In this document: positions 43,455 through 52,130 of the stretch, piece after piece
Layout of the letters: each line of letters begins with the position of its first letter
Position numbering within the stretch: position 1 is the stretch's first letter
Origin: Azospirillum sp. TSO35-2
GTDB lineage: Bacteria; Pseudomonadota; Alphaproteobacteria; Azospirillales; Azospirillaceae
Direction of reading: 5' to 3'
Length of the DNA stretch: 64,000 bases
Assembly (NCBI RefSeq): GCF_003116095.1
Contig: NZ_LGRA01000013.1
Location: forward strand, 169,878-233,877
Made by a program: the position numbers and the translations under genes
Notes under the pieces: model-generated
The model's input: the letters and a program-made list of their open reading frames with translations, nothing else
The model's database searches: none
What the model was told of the DNA's origin: nothing

Positions 43455-45127
43455 CGCTGGCGGGACCGCCGCACGACGCCGGGCAGACCGTCAAGGCGGA
43501 CAGGTTGCCGTCACCGCGCCTGCGCCGCATGGCGCGGCGGCTGGGGCTGGGCGCCGGGCTGTCGGCGGGCGTCGTCGCGGTGGCGCTGGCCGTCGCCGCC
43601 TATGACTTCCACCAGCGGGCGGAGCGCGACGTGCTCGCCGCGCTGGAGGTGCAGGCCGACTCGCTGGCCGACCGCACCAAGCTGGTGATCCAGGCGGCGG
43701 CCGTGCTGCTCGACCGGGTGACGCGGCTGGGGGAAGACACCGACTGGGCCGATCCGGCCAGCGCCCCGCGGGTGTCGGCGGAGCTGCGGCGGCTGCGCAC
43801 CCTGCTGCCGCCGGTGGTCCGGCTGGGCCTGTGGGACACCGCGGCGCGGCCGCTCGCCACCACCGAAAGCAATCTGGCGCCGGGCCTGAGCATCGCCGAC
43901 CGGCCCTACTTCACCGTCCACGCGGAGCGTGGCGCGGGCGGCCACAACGGGCTGGAGATCAGCACCCCGCTGTCCTCCATCGTCGACGGCTCCGCCATCC
44001 TGGTGCTGAGCCACCGCCTGAACCGCCCGGACGGCGGTTTCGCCGGTGTGGCCACCCTGTCGGTCCGGCCGGCGGAGATCGCCGCCGACCTGATGCGGGA
44101 CACCGCTCGTCCGCTCATGGGCGACGTCAGCCGCATCCGCTGGCGGCACCGGGACGGGCAGGACATGGCGGTGCTGTCCCGGCCGGATGGCGAGCCGGCG
44201 GGGGCGACCGTCCGCCGGATGGTCGGGGACCACCCCCTGCTGGTGGAGGTGACGGCGACCGGGCGGGCGGTGCTGGACCGCTGGATGGCGACCGCGCCAC
44301 CGGCCCTGGCGCTCGACCTGATGGTGTCGGTGCTGCTGGCGGTCATCGCCCTGGTGCTGCTGCGCTGGTCGACCGCCGACGAGGCGAGCCGGAACGCCCT
44401 GACCGCGCTGGCCGGACGGCTGCGCCGCACCAACATCGAGCTGGAGGAGCATGTCTCCGAGCGCACCCAGGCGCTGGCCCAGCGCGACCTGCTGCTGCGC
44501 GAGGTCAACCACCGCCTGAAGAACAGCCTGCAACTGGCGGCGTCGCTGGTGCAGATGCAGCGGCAGATCGTCGAATCGCCGGACACCCGGCAGCAGTTGA
44601 CCGACACGGTGGCGCGGCTGCACGCCATCGCCCGCGTGCATGACCAGCTCTACCAGACCTCCGACGTCCAGCGGGTGGAGATCGCCGCCTATCTCCGCGC
44701 GCTCTGCGCCGATCTGCAACAGTCGGCTCCGGCCAGCCAGCCGCTCTGGCGCATCCGGGTCGCCGCCGATGCGATGGACCTGCCGACCGACCAGGCGGTC
44801 CCGCTCGGGCTGATGGTCAACGAGCTGGTCACCAACGCGCTGAAGCATGGACAGCCGCGCACCACCAACGCCGACGACTGGACCATCGAGGTCGGGCTTG
44901 GGATGGACGCCGAGGGGCTCGTCACCATCAGCGTGCGCGACCATGGCCCCGGCATGCCGGCGGAGGCGATGACCGGCAAGCCCAAGAGCCTGGGCATGCG
45001 GTTGCTGACCGGGCTGACGCGGCAGCTCGACGCCCGGCTGACGGTCGAGGACGCCGGCCCCGGCACCCGTTTCCTGGTGCGGTTCCGCCCGCAGCCGCTC
45101 GCCCCCGGCACGGAGCCGGACCGCTAA
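43451..45127 (+). CDS. HWE/HisKA_2-type sensor histidine kinase
   Basis: A 558-residue membrane sensor. TM1 is about 33-50 and TM2 about 285-305. The periplasmic part between them is of dCache type, with SIADRPYFTVHAERGAGGHN and LSHRLNRPDGGFAGVATLSV. A coiled coil leads to the phospho-acceptor motif LLREVNHRLKNSLQLAASL. The ATPase domain has VNELVTNALKHG and VRDHGPGMPAEAM. The GTG start sits in the stop codon of the Crp/Fnr gene, so expression is coupled. Kinases of this class often work with PhyR-like or single-domain receivers; none is nearby. Confidence 0.92.
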   Translation: MTLAGPPHDAGQTVKADRLPSPRLRRMARRLGLGAGLSAGVVAVALAVAAYDFHQRAERDVLAALEVQADSLADRTKLVIQAAAVLLDRVTRLGEDTDWADPASAPRVSAELRRLRTLLPPVVRLGLWDTAARPLATTESNLAPGLSIADRPYFTVHAERGAGGHNGLEISTPLSSIVDGSAILVLSHRLNRPDGGFAGVATLSVRPAEIAADLMRDTARPLMGDVSRIRWRHRDGQDMAVLSRPDGEPAGATVRRMVGDHPLLVEVTATGRAVLDRWMATAPPALALDLMVSVLLAVIALVLLRWSTADEASRNALTALAGRLRRTNIELEEHVSERTQALAQRDLLLREVNHRLKNSLQLAASLVQMQRQIVESPDTRQQLTDTVARLHAIARVHDQLYQTSDVQRVEIAAYLRALCADLQQSAPASQPLWRIRVAADAMDLPTDQAVPLGLMVNELVTNALKHGQPRTTNADDWTIEVGLGMDAEGLVTISVRDHGPGMPAEAMTGKPKSLGMRLLTGLTRQLDARLTVEDAGPGTRFLVRFRPQPLAPGTEPDR

Positions 45128-45753
45128 GCAGCGGCGCGGCGCGCGGTGTCGGTTCGCCAATCGATTGCAAGATTATCGAAGGAAAATAAACCCGGAGACG
45201 GCATCGCGGCCGCCGGCCGCCGATTTCCGGGCCCGAAACAAATGGTTGCACCGTCCCGCACCATCGGGCCGGGCCGGATGTCTTGCCAGGACTGTCGCCC
45301 CTCCAGCCGTCGCCGGGCGGATCTTTTGAGAGTCGCGCGATGATTGGTGCGAATGGATGTATTAACCCGCCGGAATTCTGGCCGGGCCTCCCGCAACGTA
45401 TGGCGGCACCGGCCGAGGCCGATGGCCGCGGTCTCAAAACACAGCGTTTTCGTCAACCATAGCGCCGGCCCATCCACCCCCGCCCGGCCCACCGTTCCCC
45501 GCACCGCACAAAAGCGGCGACAGACGCACATTCCTGTATCGCTGTCCGCCGCCTTCAATCAAAACCGGCGGGATCGCAGGCTCTCCCTCTTCGGGATAAC
45601 TCGGCTTATAGAGCTGATTTCATTGAATTTTCTCCGGCAGGGCAGGAGCCGGCACCAAAGCGACACATATTTTCGCTTTACAGTCTTTGATCTGTATCAT
45701 ATTTTCCGCACACACATTGTTCGCTGGACGTTCAATCCATCTCGGGGACGCCG
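45128..45753. other. Upstream region of the paa operon
   Basis: 626 bases. The last 200 or so are clearly less GC-rich than the rest of the window and carry the paa promoter. TTTACA at 45677-45682 and TATTTT at 45700-45705, 17 bases apart, form a weak sigma-70-like pair about 50 bases before paaA. Open frames here (e.g. 45124-45558 minus) lack ribosome sites and family likeness and were not called. I could not identify a PaaR or PaaX operator with confidence. Confidence 0.5.
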
Positions 45754-46767
45754 ATGTACACGCAGGGTTTGGATGCCAAGACCGACCAGGGCGCTCAGCC
45801 GTCTCCCCGGCTGGTGACGGACGACGAAATCCGCCTTCAGGGCCGCTTCCAGGCGCGCGTCGACGCCGAGGAGAAGATCGAGCCGCGCGACTGGATGCCG
45901 GAGGGCTACCGCCGCACGCTGGTCCGCCAGATCTCGCAGCACGCCCATTCGGAAATCGTCGGCATGCTGCCGGAAGGCAACTGGGTCACCCGCGCGCCGA
46001 CCCTGCGCCGCAAGGTCGCCTTGCTGGCCAAGGTCCAGGACGAGGGCGGGCACGGCCTGTACCTCTACAGCGCGGCGGAGACGCTGGGCGTGTCGCGCGA
46101 CGAGCTGGTCGGGCAACTGCTGTCCGGCAAGGCCAAATACTCCAGCATCTTCAACTACCCGACGCCGACCTGGGCCGACATCGGCGCCATCGGCTGGCTG
46201 GTCGACGGTGCGGCGATCATGAACCAGGTGCCGCTCTGCCGCTGCTCCTACGGGCCCTATGCCCGCGCCATGGTCCGCATCTGCCGCGAGGAGAGCTTCC
46301 ACCAGCGCCAGGGCTACGAGCTGATGCTGGCGCTGGCCCAGGGCACGCCGGAGCAGAAGCGGATGGCGCAGGACGCGCTGAACCGCTGGTGGTGGCCGTC
46401 GCTGATGATGTTCGGTCCGTCGGACGACCAGTCCGCCCACTCCGCGCAGAACATGGCGTGGAAGATCAAGCGCTTCTCCAACGACGAGCTGCGCCAGCGC
46501 TTCGTCGACGCCACCGTGCCGCAGGCGGAGTTCCTCGGCCTGACCATCCCGGACCCGGAGCTGCGCCTGAACGCCGAGACCGGCCATTACGAGTTCGGCG
46601 CCATCGACTGGACCGAGTTCAACGAGATCCTGAAGGGCAACGGCCCCTGCAACCGCGAGCGCATCGAGGCCCGCCGCCAGGCGTGGGACGACGGCGCCTG
46701 GGTGCGGGACGCAGCATCCGCCCACGCCGCCAAACGCAAGCAGCGCGCCCTGAAGAAGGCCGGCTGA
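45754..46767 (+). CDS. paaA: Phenylacetyl-CoA 1,2-epoxidase, catalytic subunit A
   Basis: Catalytic diiron subunit of the PaaABCE monooxygenase, which epoxidises the ring of phenylacetyl-CoA. The 337 residues show the family pattern [40 protein letters not shown] (ExxH iron ligands) and [19 protein letters not shown] (second ExxH). The length matches E. coli PaaA. It opens the eleven-gene paa operon and is followed by paaB after 26 bases. No regulator gene is adjacent, so control must come from elsewhere. Confidence 0.97.
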   Translation: MYTQGLDAKTDQGAQPSPRLVTDDEIRLQGRFQARVDAEEKIEPRDWMPEGYRRTLVRQISQHAHSEIVGMLPEGNWVTRAPTLRRKVALLAKVQDEGGHGLYLYSAAETLGVSRDELVGQLLSGKAKYSSIFNYPTPTWADIGAIGWLVDGAAIMNQVPLCRCSYGPYARAMVRICREESFHQRQGYELMLALAQGTPEQKRMAQDALNRWWWPSLMMFGPSDDQSAHSAQNMAWKIKRFSNDELRQRFVDATVPQAEFLGLTIPDPELRLNAETGHYEFGAIDWTEFNEILKGNGPCNRERIEARRQAWDDGAWVRDAASAHAAKRKQRALKKAG

Positions 46768-46793
46768 CCAAAGAAATCCGAGGGGACGAGACC

Positions 46794-47081
46794 ATGGACC
46801 GTAAAGACTGGCCGCTGTTCGAGATCTTCATCCGGCCGAAGAACGGGTTGTCGCACAAGCATGTCGGCAGCCTGCACGCCGCCGACGCCCACATGGCGCT
46901 CGACAACGCCCGCGACGTCTACACCCGCCGCGGCGAAGGGGTCAGCATCTGGGCGGTCCCGGCCGCCAGCATCGCGGCGTCGGATCCCTCGGACAAGGCC
47001 AGCCTGTTCGAACCGGCCGATGACAAGGTCTACCGCCACCCGACCTTCTACGACATCCCGGCAGACGTGAAGAACATCTGA
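46794..47081 (+). CDS. paaB: Phenylacetyl-CoA epoxidase subunit B
   Basis: A 95-residue subunit required for the PaaABCE complex and thought to bridge the reductase and catalytic parts. WPLFEIFIRPKNGLSHKHVG and LHAADAHMALDNARDVYTRR are strongly conserved in PaaB. AGGGGACGAGACC precedes the ATG. The stop shares one base with the start of paaC (TGATG), giving translational coupling. Confidence 0.97.
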   Translation: MDRKDWPLFEIFIRPKNGLSHKHVGSLHAADAHMALDNARDVYTRRGEGVSIWAVPAASIAASDPSDKASLFEPADDKVYRHPTFYDIPADVKNI

Positions 47082-47845
47082 TGAGCACGGATCTCAAAGA
47101 AGCGCTCTTCGCCACCACGCTGCGGCTGGGCGACACCTCGCTGGTGCTGGGGCACCGGCTGTCGGAATGGTGCGGCCACGCGCCGGAGCTGGAGGAGGAC
47201 ATCGCGCTGACCAACGTCGCGCTCGACCTCGTCGGCCATGCCCGGATGCTGCTGACCTACGCCGGCGAGCTGGAGGGCAAGGGCCGCGACGAGGACCGCC
47301 TCGCCTACCGGCGCGACGTCTTCGACTACCGCAACCACCTGCTGGTCGAACAGCCCAACCGCGACTTCGGCCACACCATCGTCCGCCAGTTCCTGCACGA
47401 CGCCTGGGCGGTGGAGCTGTACGGGCGGCTCTGCGCCTCGACCGACGCCACCCTGGCCGGCATCGCCGCCAAGGCGGTGAAGGAGGTGCGCTACCATGTC
47501 CGCCACAGCGGCGACTGGCTGGTCCGGCTGGGCGACGGTACCGACGTCAGCCACGCCAAGGTCGCCGACGCGCTCGGCCGGCTCTGGCCCTACACCGGCG
47601 AGATGTTCGAGCGCGACGAGGCCGAACAGGCGCTGGTCGCCGCCGGCATCATCCCCGACCCGGCCGAGCTGAAGGCGGCCTGGACCGCCCGCGTCGAAGC
47701 GGTGCTGGAGGAGGCGACGCTGGACCGCCCGGCCGACGGCTGGATGCAGAAGGGCGGCCGCCGCGGCGAGCACAGCGAGCATCTGGGCTATCTGCTGGCC
47801 GAGATGCAGTTCCTGCCGCGCGCCTATCCCGACGCGACGTGGTGA
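47081..47845 (+). CDS. paaC: Phenylacetyl-CoA epoxidase, structural subunit C
   Basis: A 254-residue ferritin-like partner of PaaA that lacks a productive diiron site but binds and stabilises it. Typical sequence includes LGDTSLVLGHRLSEWCGHAP, DIALTNVALDLVGHARMLL, FGHTIVRQFLHDAWAVELYG and VRYHVRHSGDWLVRLGDGT. The start overlaps the paaB stop and paaD starts 7 bases after its end. Confidence 0.96.
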   Translation: MSTDLKEALFATTLRLGDTSLVLGHRLSEWCGHAPELEEDIALTNVALDLVGHARMLLTYAGELEGKGRDEDRLAYRRDVFDYRNHLLVEQPNRDFGHTIVRQFLHDAWAVELYGRLCASTDATLAGIAAKAVKEVRYHVRHSGDWLVRLGDGTDVSHAKVADALGRLWPYTGEMFERDEAEQALVAAGIIPDPAELKAAWTARVEAVLEEATLDRPADGWMQKGGRRGEHSEHLGYLLAEMQFLPRAYPDATW

Positions 47846-47852
47846 GGGCGTA

Positions 47853-48374
47853 ATGCCGGATGCAGCGGGCTGCTGGGGACCGGAACCGGGCGCCGACGCG
47901 GGCGTGAAGGCCGCCTGGGACGCCCTGGCCGGGGTGATGGATCCGGAGATCCCGGTGCTGAGCATCGTCGATCTCGGCATCGTCCGCGCGGTGTCGGCCG
48001 ACGCGCAAGGCCGGCTGTCGGTGGATCTCACGCCGACCTATTCCGGCTGCCCGGCGACCAACGTGATCGTGCTGGAAGCGGAAACCGCGCTGGCCCGCGC
48101 CGGGCTGGACGCCGCCGTGTCGGTGGTGATCGCCCCGCCCTGGACGACCGACTGGATCAGCGACACCGGCCGGGAAAAGCTGGCCGAGGTCGGCATCGTC
48201 CCGCCGCCGCACTCCGGCAAGCGGTCGCTGACGGCGCCGGACGAGGTGATCGCCTGCCCGCGCTGCGGCTCGCACGACACCCGCCAGATCAGCCGCTTCG
48301 GTTCCACCGCCTGCAAGGCGCTGCACGCCTGCAACGCCTGCCTCGAACCGTTCGACGTGTTCAAATGCCATTGA
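47853..48374 (+). CDS. paaD: PaaD, MIP18-type Fe-S assembly factor
   Basis: A 173-residue protein thought to help mature the Fe-S or diiron centre of the epoxidase complex. An N-terminal DUF59/MIP18 domain has MDPEIPVLSIVDLGIVR and TPTYSGCPATNVI with the conserved Cys. A C-terminal zinc-ribbon-like part has CPRCGSHDT, then two further Cys pairs ending ACNACLEPFDVFKCH. An unusual 154-base gap filled by a cruciform repeat separates it from paaE. Confidence 0.95.
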   Translation: MPDAAGCWGPEPGADAGVKAAWDALAGVMDPEIPVLSIVDLGIVRAVSADAQGRLSVDLTPTYSGCPATNVIVLEAETALARAGLDAAVSVVIAPPWTTDWISDTGREKLAEVGIVPPPHSGKRSLTAPDEVIACPRCGSHDTRQISRFGSTACKALHACNACLEPFDVFKCH

Positions 48375-48393
48375 TGAGTGGTCGCGGCGTTTG

Positions 48394-48493
48394 CCCCCTC
48401 CCCAACCCTCCCCCGCTTCGCGGGAGAGGGAGCACGCGCCAAAACGGCGGCAGTCCCCTCTCCCGCGCCAGCGGGGGAGGGTTGGGGAGGGGG
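48394..48493. repeat. GC-rich cruciform repeat, copy B, inside the paa operon
   Basis: The left arm at 48394-48416 (CCCCCTCCCCAACCCTCCCC then CGC) is perfectly complementary over 23 bases to the right arm at 48471-48493. The inner part adds GCGGGAGAGGG pairing with CCCTCTCCCGC. The whole can fold into one long stem. It fills the gap between paaD and paaE, the longest in the operon. Copy A is at 17454-17563. Confidence 0.8.
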
Positions 48494-48528
48494 CCTCGTC
48501 GCGTCTGCTCCACAAGGATCCCGAGCCC

Positions 48529-49608
48529 ATGACCACCCCCAGCTTCCACCCGCTGACCATCCGCGAGTGCCGGCGGGAGACCGCGGACACCGTGTCGATC
48601 GCCTTCGACGTGCCGGCCGATCTCGCCGACCGCTTCCGCTTCATCCAGGGCCAGTACCTCACCCTCAAGACCCGCATCGGCGACGAGGAGGTGCGGCGCT
48701 CCTACTCCATCTGCTCCGGCGTGGACGAGGGCGAGTTGCGCGTCGCGGTGAAGAAGGTCGATGGCGGCCTGTTCTCCACCCACGCCAACCAGTCGCTGGC
48801 GCCCGGCGCGGTGCTCGACGTGATGACGCCGATGGGGCGCTTCCACACCCCCATCGACCCGGAGGCGGCCCGCACCTACGTCGCCTTCGCCGCCGGCAGC
48901 GGCATCACGCCGGTGCTGTCGATCGTGAAGACCGTGCTGGCGCAGGAACCGAAGAGCCGCTTCGTGCTGGTCTACGGCAACCGCACCGTCTCCTCCATCA
49001 TCTTCCGGGAAGAGCTGGAGGATCTGAAGAACCGCTACATGGGCCGGCTGGTCATCCACCATGTGCTGAGCCGCGAGCCGGAGGAAGCCGGGCTTCTGCG
49101 TGGCCGCATCGGCGCCGAGCTGGTGCGCGCGCTGTGCGATGGCCCGCTGACGGCGGAGGACATCGACGCCGCCTTCCTCTGCGGTCCCCAGCCGATGGTG
49201 GAGGAGGTGCGCGACGCGCTGGCCGCCTGCGGCACACCCGCCGCCAACATCCATGTCGAGCTGTTCGGCACGACGACCGCCGCACGCCCCGCCGCGAAGA
49301 AGGCCGCCGCCGACACCCCGACCGACGCGGCGACCATCGCCATCCTGCAGGACGGCAAGCGCAAGGAATTCACGCTGCCCTATGACGGCGAGAGCATCCT
49401 CGACGCCGCCCACCGCCACGGTGCCGACCTGCCCTATTCCTGCAAGTCCGGCGTCTGCTGCACCTGCCGCGCCAAGGTCCGCGAAGGCAAGGTGGAGATG
49501 GCCGAGAACTACTCGCTGGAGCCGTGGGAGGTCGAGGCCGGCTATGTCCTGACCTGCCAGTCGCGCCCGCTGACCGAACGGGTCGTCATCGACTTCGACG
49601 CCGCCTGA
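48529..49608 (+). CDS. paaE: Phenylacetyl-CoA epoxidase reductase subunit
   Basis: A 359-residue electron-transfer subunit that carries electrons from NADPH through FAD and a 2Fe-2S cluster to PaaA. The FAD motif is RRSYSICSG, the nucleotide-binding motif AAGSGITPVLSIVKTVL, and the plant-type ferredoxin cysteines CKSGVCCTCRAKV, with the last Cys in YVLTCQSRPL. The domain order FAD-NAD-ferredoxin and the length fit PaaE. The start at 48529 gives MTTPSFHPLTIREC; the longer open frame upstream runs through the repeat. Confidence 0.96.
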   Translation: MTTPSFHPLTIRECRRETADTVSIAFDVPADLADRFRFIQGQYLTLKTRIGDEEVRRSYSICSGVDEGELRVAVKKVDGGLFSTHANQSLAPGAVLDVMTPMGRFHTPIDPEAARTYVAFAAGSGITPVLSIVKTVLAQEPKSRFVLVYGNRTVSSIIFREELEDLKNRYMGRLVIHHVLSREPEEAGLLRGRIGAELVRALCDGPLTAEDIDAAFLCGPQPMVEEVRDALAACGTPAANIHVELFGTTTAARPAAKKAAADTPTDAATIAILQDGKRKEFTLPYDGESILDAAHRHGADLPYSCKSGVCCTCRAKVREGKVEMAENYSLEPWEVEAGYVLTCQSRPLTERVVIDFDAA

Positions 49609-49650
49609 CGCCCCACCGCCTGCCCAACGACAATAAGGAAACGCCCCGCC

Positions 49651-51342
49651 ATGACCAGCACTCCGCATCTGACGCCACTGGGCCTGTTCGAGACGCATGA
49701 GGCGACGCTCCGTCAGGCGGTGGACGCCTGCCGCAGCCGCGCCTACTGGGCGGCCTTCCCCGAGATGCCGAGCCCGCGCGCCTATGGCGAGACGGCGGCG
49801 GCCGATGGCGAGGCGGCCTTCGCCGCCTACCGCGACAAGCCCTTCACCCTCGACCAGCCCGGCGTCACCGGCACCGCGGGGGGCGAGCGCTCGCCCTTCG
49901 GCTTCGACCTCGGCATCACCTACCCGGTGTCGGACATCGATGCGCTGCTGAAGGCGGGCAAGGCGGCGATGCCGGGCTGGCGCAAGGCCGGGCCGAACGG
50001 CCGCGCCGGCGTCTGCATCGAGATCCTGAAGCGGCTGAACGCGCGCAGCTTCGAGATCGCCAACGCGGTGATGCACACCACCGGCCAGGCCTTCATGATG
50101 GCGTTCCAGGCCGGCGCCCCGCACGCCCAGGACCGCGGGCTGGAGGCGGTGGCCTATGGCTGGAAGGCGATGACCGACCAGACCCCGACGGCCCGCTGGG
50201 AAAAGCCGCAGGGCAAGAACCCGCCGCTGGTGATGGACAAGCGCTTCGAGGTGGTCGGCCGCGGCGTCGGGCTGGTCATCGGCTGCGCCACCTTCCCGAC
50301 CTGGAACGGCTATCCCGGCCTGTTCGCCAGCCTCGTCACCGGCAACGCCGTGGTGGTGAAGCCCGGCCCGACCGCCATCCTGCCGCTCGCCATCACGGTG
50401 AAGATCGCCCGCGAGGTGCTGGCGGACTGCGGTCTCGACCCCAACCTCGTCACGCTGGCCATCGGCGACACCGTCGCCAAGGATCTGGCGCTGCGGCCGG
50501 AGGTGGCGGTGATCGACTACACCGGCTCCACCGGCTTCGGCGACTGGCTGGAGCAGAACGCCCGCCAGGCCCAGGTCTACACCGAGAAGGCCGGCGTCAA
50601 CACGGTGGTGATCGACAGCACCGACGATCCCAAGGGCATGGTGCGCAACCTCGCCTTCACGCTCAGCCTCTATTCGGGGCAGATGTGCACGACGACCCAG
50701 GTCATCTTCGTGCCCAAGGACGGCATCCAGGCCGGGCCGGAACGGATGAGCTTCGATCAGGTCGTCGCGGCGCTGGCCGGCGGCGTCGACAAGTTCCTGT
50801 CCGACCCGGAACGCGCGGTGGAGGTGCTAGGCGCCATCCAGTCCGACGCCACGCTGGCCCGCATCGACGAGGCCGCCAAGCTCGGCACCGTCGTCCTGCC
50901 GTCGCGCGCCATCACCCACCCGAAGTTCGGGCAAGCCCGCATCCGCACGCCGCTGATCCTGACCATGGACGCGGCCGACGAGGGCAAGTACGGCCATGAG
51001 CTGTTCGGCCCGATCTCCATCATCGTGAAGACCGACAGCACCGCCGACAGCCTGGAGCGCGCCGCCCGCCTGACCCGCACCAAGGGGGCGCTGACCACCG
51101 GCCTCTACAGCACCGACCCGCAGTTGATCGAGCAGGCGACCGACCTGTTCGTCGAGGCCGGCGTCGCCCTGTCGGTCAACCTGACCGGCGGCGTCTTCGT
51201 CAACCAGTCGGCGGCCTACAGCGACTTCCACGGCACCGGCGCCAACCCAGCGGCGAATGCCGCGCTGTGCGACCTCGCCTTCGTCGCCAACCGCTTCCGC
51301 GTGGTGCAGAGCCGCGTTCCGGTGCTGGAGACCGCGCAATGA
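49651..51342 (+). CDS. paaN: PaaN-type aldehyde dehydrogenase (no hydratase domain)
   Basis: A 563-residue aldehyde dehydrogenase that oxidises the ring-opened semialdehyde 3-oxo-5,6-dehydrosuberyl-CoA semialdehyde. Motifs include FPTWNGYPGLFASLVTGNAV, VIDYTGSTGFGDWLEQ, TEKAGVNTVVIDSTD and the catalytic Cys in LYSGQMCTTTQVIF. It matches the short PaaN2 form and lacks the C-terminal MaoC-like hydratase domain that E. coli PaaZ uses to open oxepin-CoA. Another hydratase must do that step. The stop overlaps paaG by 4 bases. Confidence 0.95.
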   Translation: MTSTPHLTPLGLFETHEATLRQAVDACRSRAYWAAFPEMPSPRAYGETAAADGEAAFAAYRDKPFTLDQPGVTGTAGGERSPFGFDLGITYPVSDIDALLKAGKAAMPGWRKAGPNGRAGVCIEILKRLNARSFEIANAVMHTTGQAFMMAFQAGAPHAQDRGLEAVAYGWKAMTDQTPTARWEKPQGKNPPLVMDKRFEVVGRGVGLVIGCATFPTWNGYPGLFASLVTGNAVVVKPGPTAILPLAITVKIAREVLADCGLDPNLVTLAIGDTVAKDLALRPEVAVIDYTGSTGFGDWLEQNARQAQVYTEKAGVNTVVIDSTDDPKGMVRNLAFTLSLYSGQMCTTTQVIFVPKDGIQAGPERMSFDQVVAALAGGVDKFLSDPERAVEVLGAIQSDATLARIDEAAKLGTVVLPSRAITHPKFGQARIRTPLILTMDAADEGKYGHELFGPISIIVKTDSTADSLERAARLTRTKGALTTGLYSTDPQLIEQATDLFVEAGVALSVNLTGGVFVNQSAAYSDFHGTGANPAANAALCDLAFVANRFRVVQSRVPVLETAQ

Positions 51343-52130
51343 GCGACAAAACCATCCTCCTGGCCATCGCCGACGGCGTCGCCACCATCACGCTGAACCG
51401 GCCGGACCGGCTGAACAGCTTCACCGCGGCGATGCATGAGGAACTGCGCGAGGCCGTCGGCGAGGTGCGCGACGACAAGGCCGTGCGCTGCCTGCTGCTG
51501 ACCGGCGCCGGGCGCGGCTTCTGCGCCGGGCAGGACCTGTCCGATCGCGCCGTCGCGCCGGGCGCCCAGGGTCCCGATCTCGGCGTGTCGATCGAGACCA
51601 ACTACAACCCGCTGGTCCGGTCCTTGCGCGCCCTGCCGATGCCGGTGGTCTGCGCCGTCAACGGCGTCGCCGCCGGGGCGGGCGCCAACATCGCTCTGGC
51701 CTGCGACATCGTCCTGGCGGCGCGGTCGGCCAGCTTCATCCAAGCCTTCTGCAAGATCGGGCTGATCCCCGACAGCGGCGGCACCTGGACCCTGCCGCGT
51801 CTGGTCGGCCATGCCCGCGCCATGGGCCTCGCCATGCTGGGCGACAAGGTCTCGGCCGAGCAGGCGGAAGCCTGGGGCATGATCTGGAAGGCGGTGGACG
51901 ACGACACGCTGATGGCCGAGGCCGGCGCGCTCGCCCGCCAGCTGGCCACCCAGCCGACGCGCGGTCTCGCCCTTATCAAGCAGGCGCTCAACGCCTCCTC
52001 CGCCAACGACCTCGACACCCAGCTGGACCTGGAACGCGACCTCCAGCGCGAGGCCGGCCGCACGCAGGACTATCGCGAGGGCGTTGCCGCCTTCGTCGAG
52101 AAGCGCGCGCCGAAGTTCGAGGGACGGTGA
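51339..52130 (+). CDS. paaG: 1,2-epoxyphenylacetyl-CoA isomerase
   Basis: A crotonase-fold enzyme of 263 residues that isomerises the ring epoxide to oxepin-CoA and also shifts double bonds during beta-oxidation. The CoA/oxyanion motifs are GAGRGFCAGQDLSDR and AVNGVAAGAGANIALACDIV, and the catalytic region is AFCKIGLIPDSGGTWTLPRL. These features mark PaaG rather than general enoyl-CoA hydratases. The ATGA overlap with paaN and one-base overlap with paaH give tight coupling. Confidence 0.94.
   Translation: MSDKTILLAIADGVATITLNRPDRLNSFTAAMHEELREAVGEVRDDKAVRCLLLTGAGRGFCAGQDLSDRAVAPGAQGPDLGVSIETNYNPLVRSLRALPMPVVCAVNGVAAGAGANIALACDIVLAARSASFIQAFCKIGLIPDSGGTWTLPRLVGHARAMGLAMLGDKVSAEQAEAWGMIWKAVDDDTLMAEAGALARQLATQPTRGLALIKQALNASSANDLDTQLDLERDLQREAGRTQDYREGVAAFVEKRAPKFEGR

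Noticed and set aside
45124..45558. 144-residue open frame on the minus strand upstream of paaA
   Set aside because: No ribosome site, no recognisable domain, composition unlike neighbouring genes; treated as non-coding promoter region.
45344..45817. 157-residue plus-strand open frame running into paaA
   Set aside because: Overlaps the paaA start in another frame and lacks a ribosome site and family likeness.
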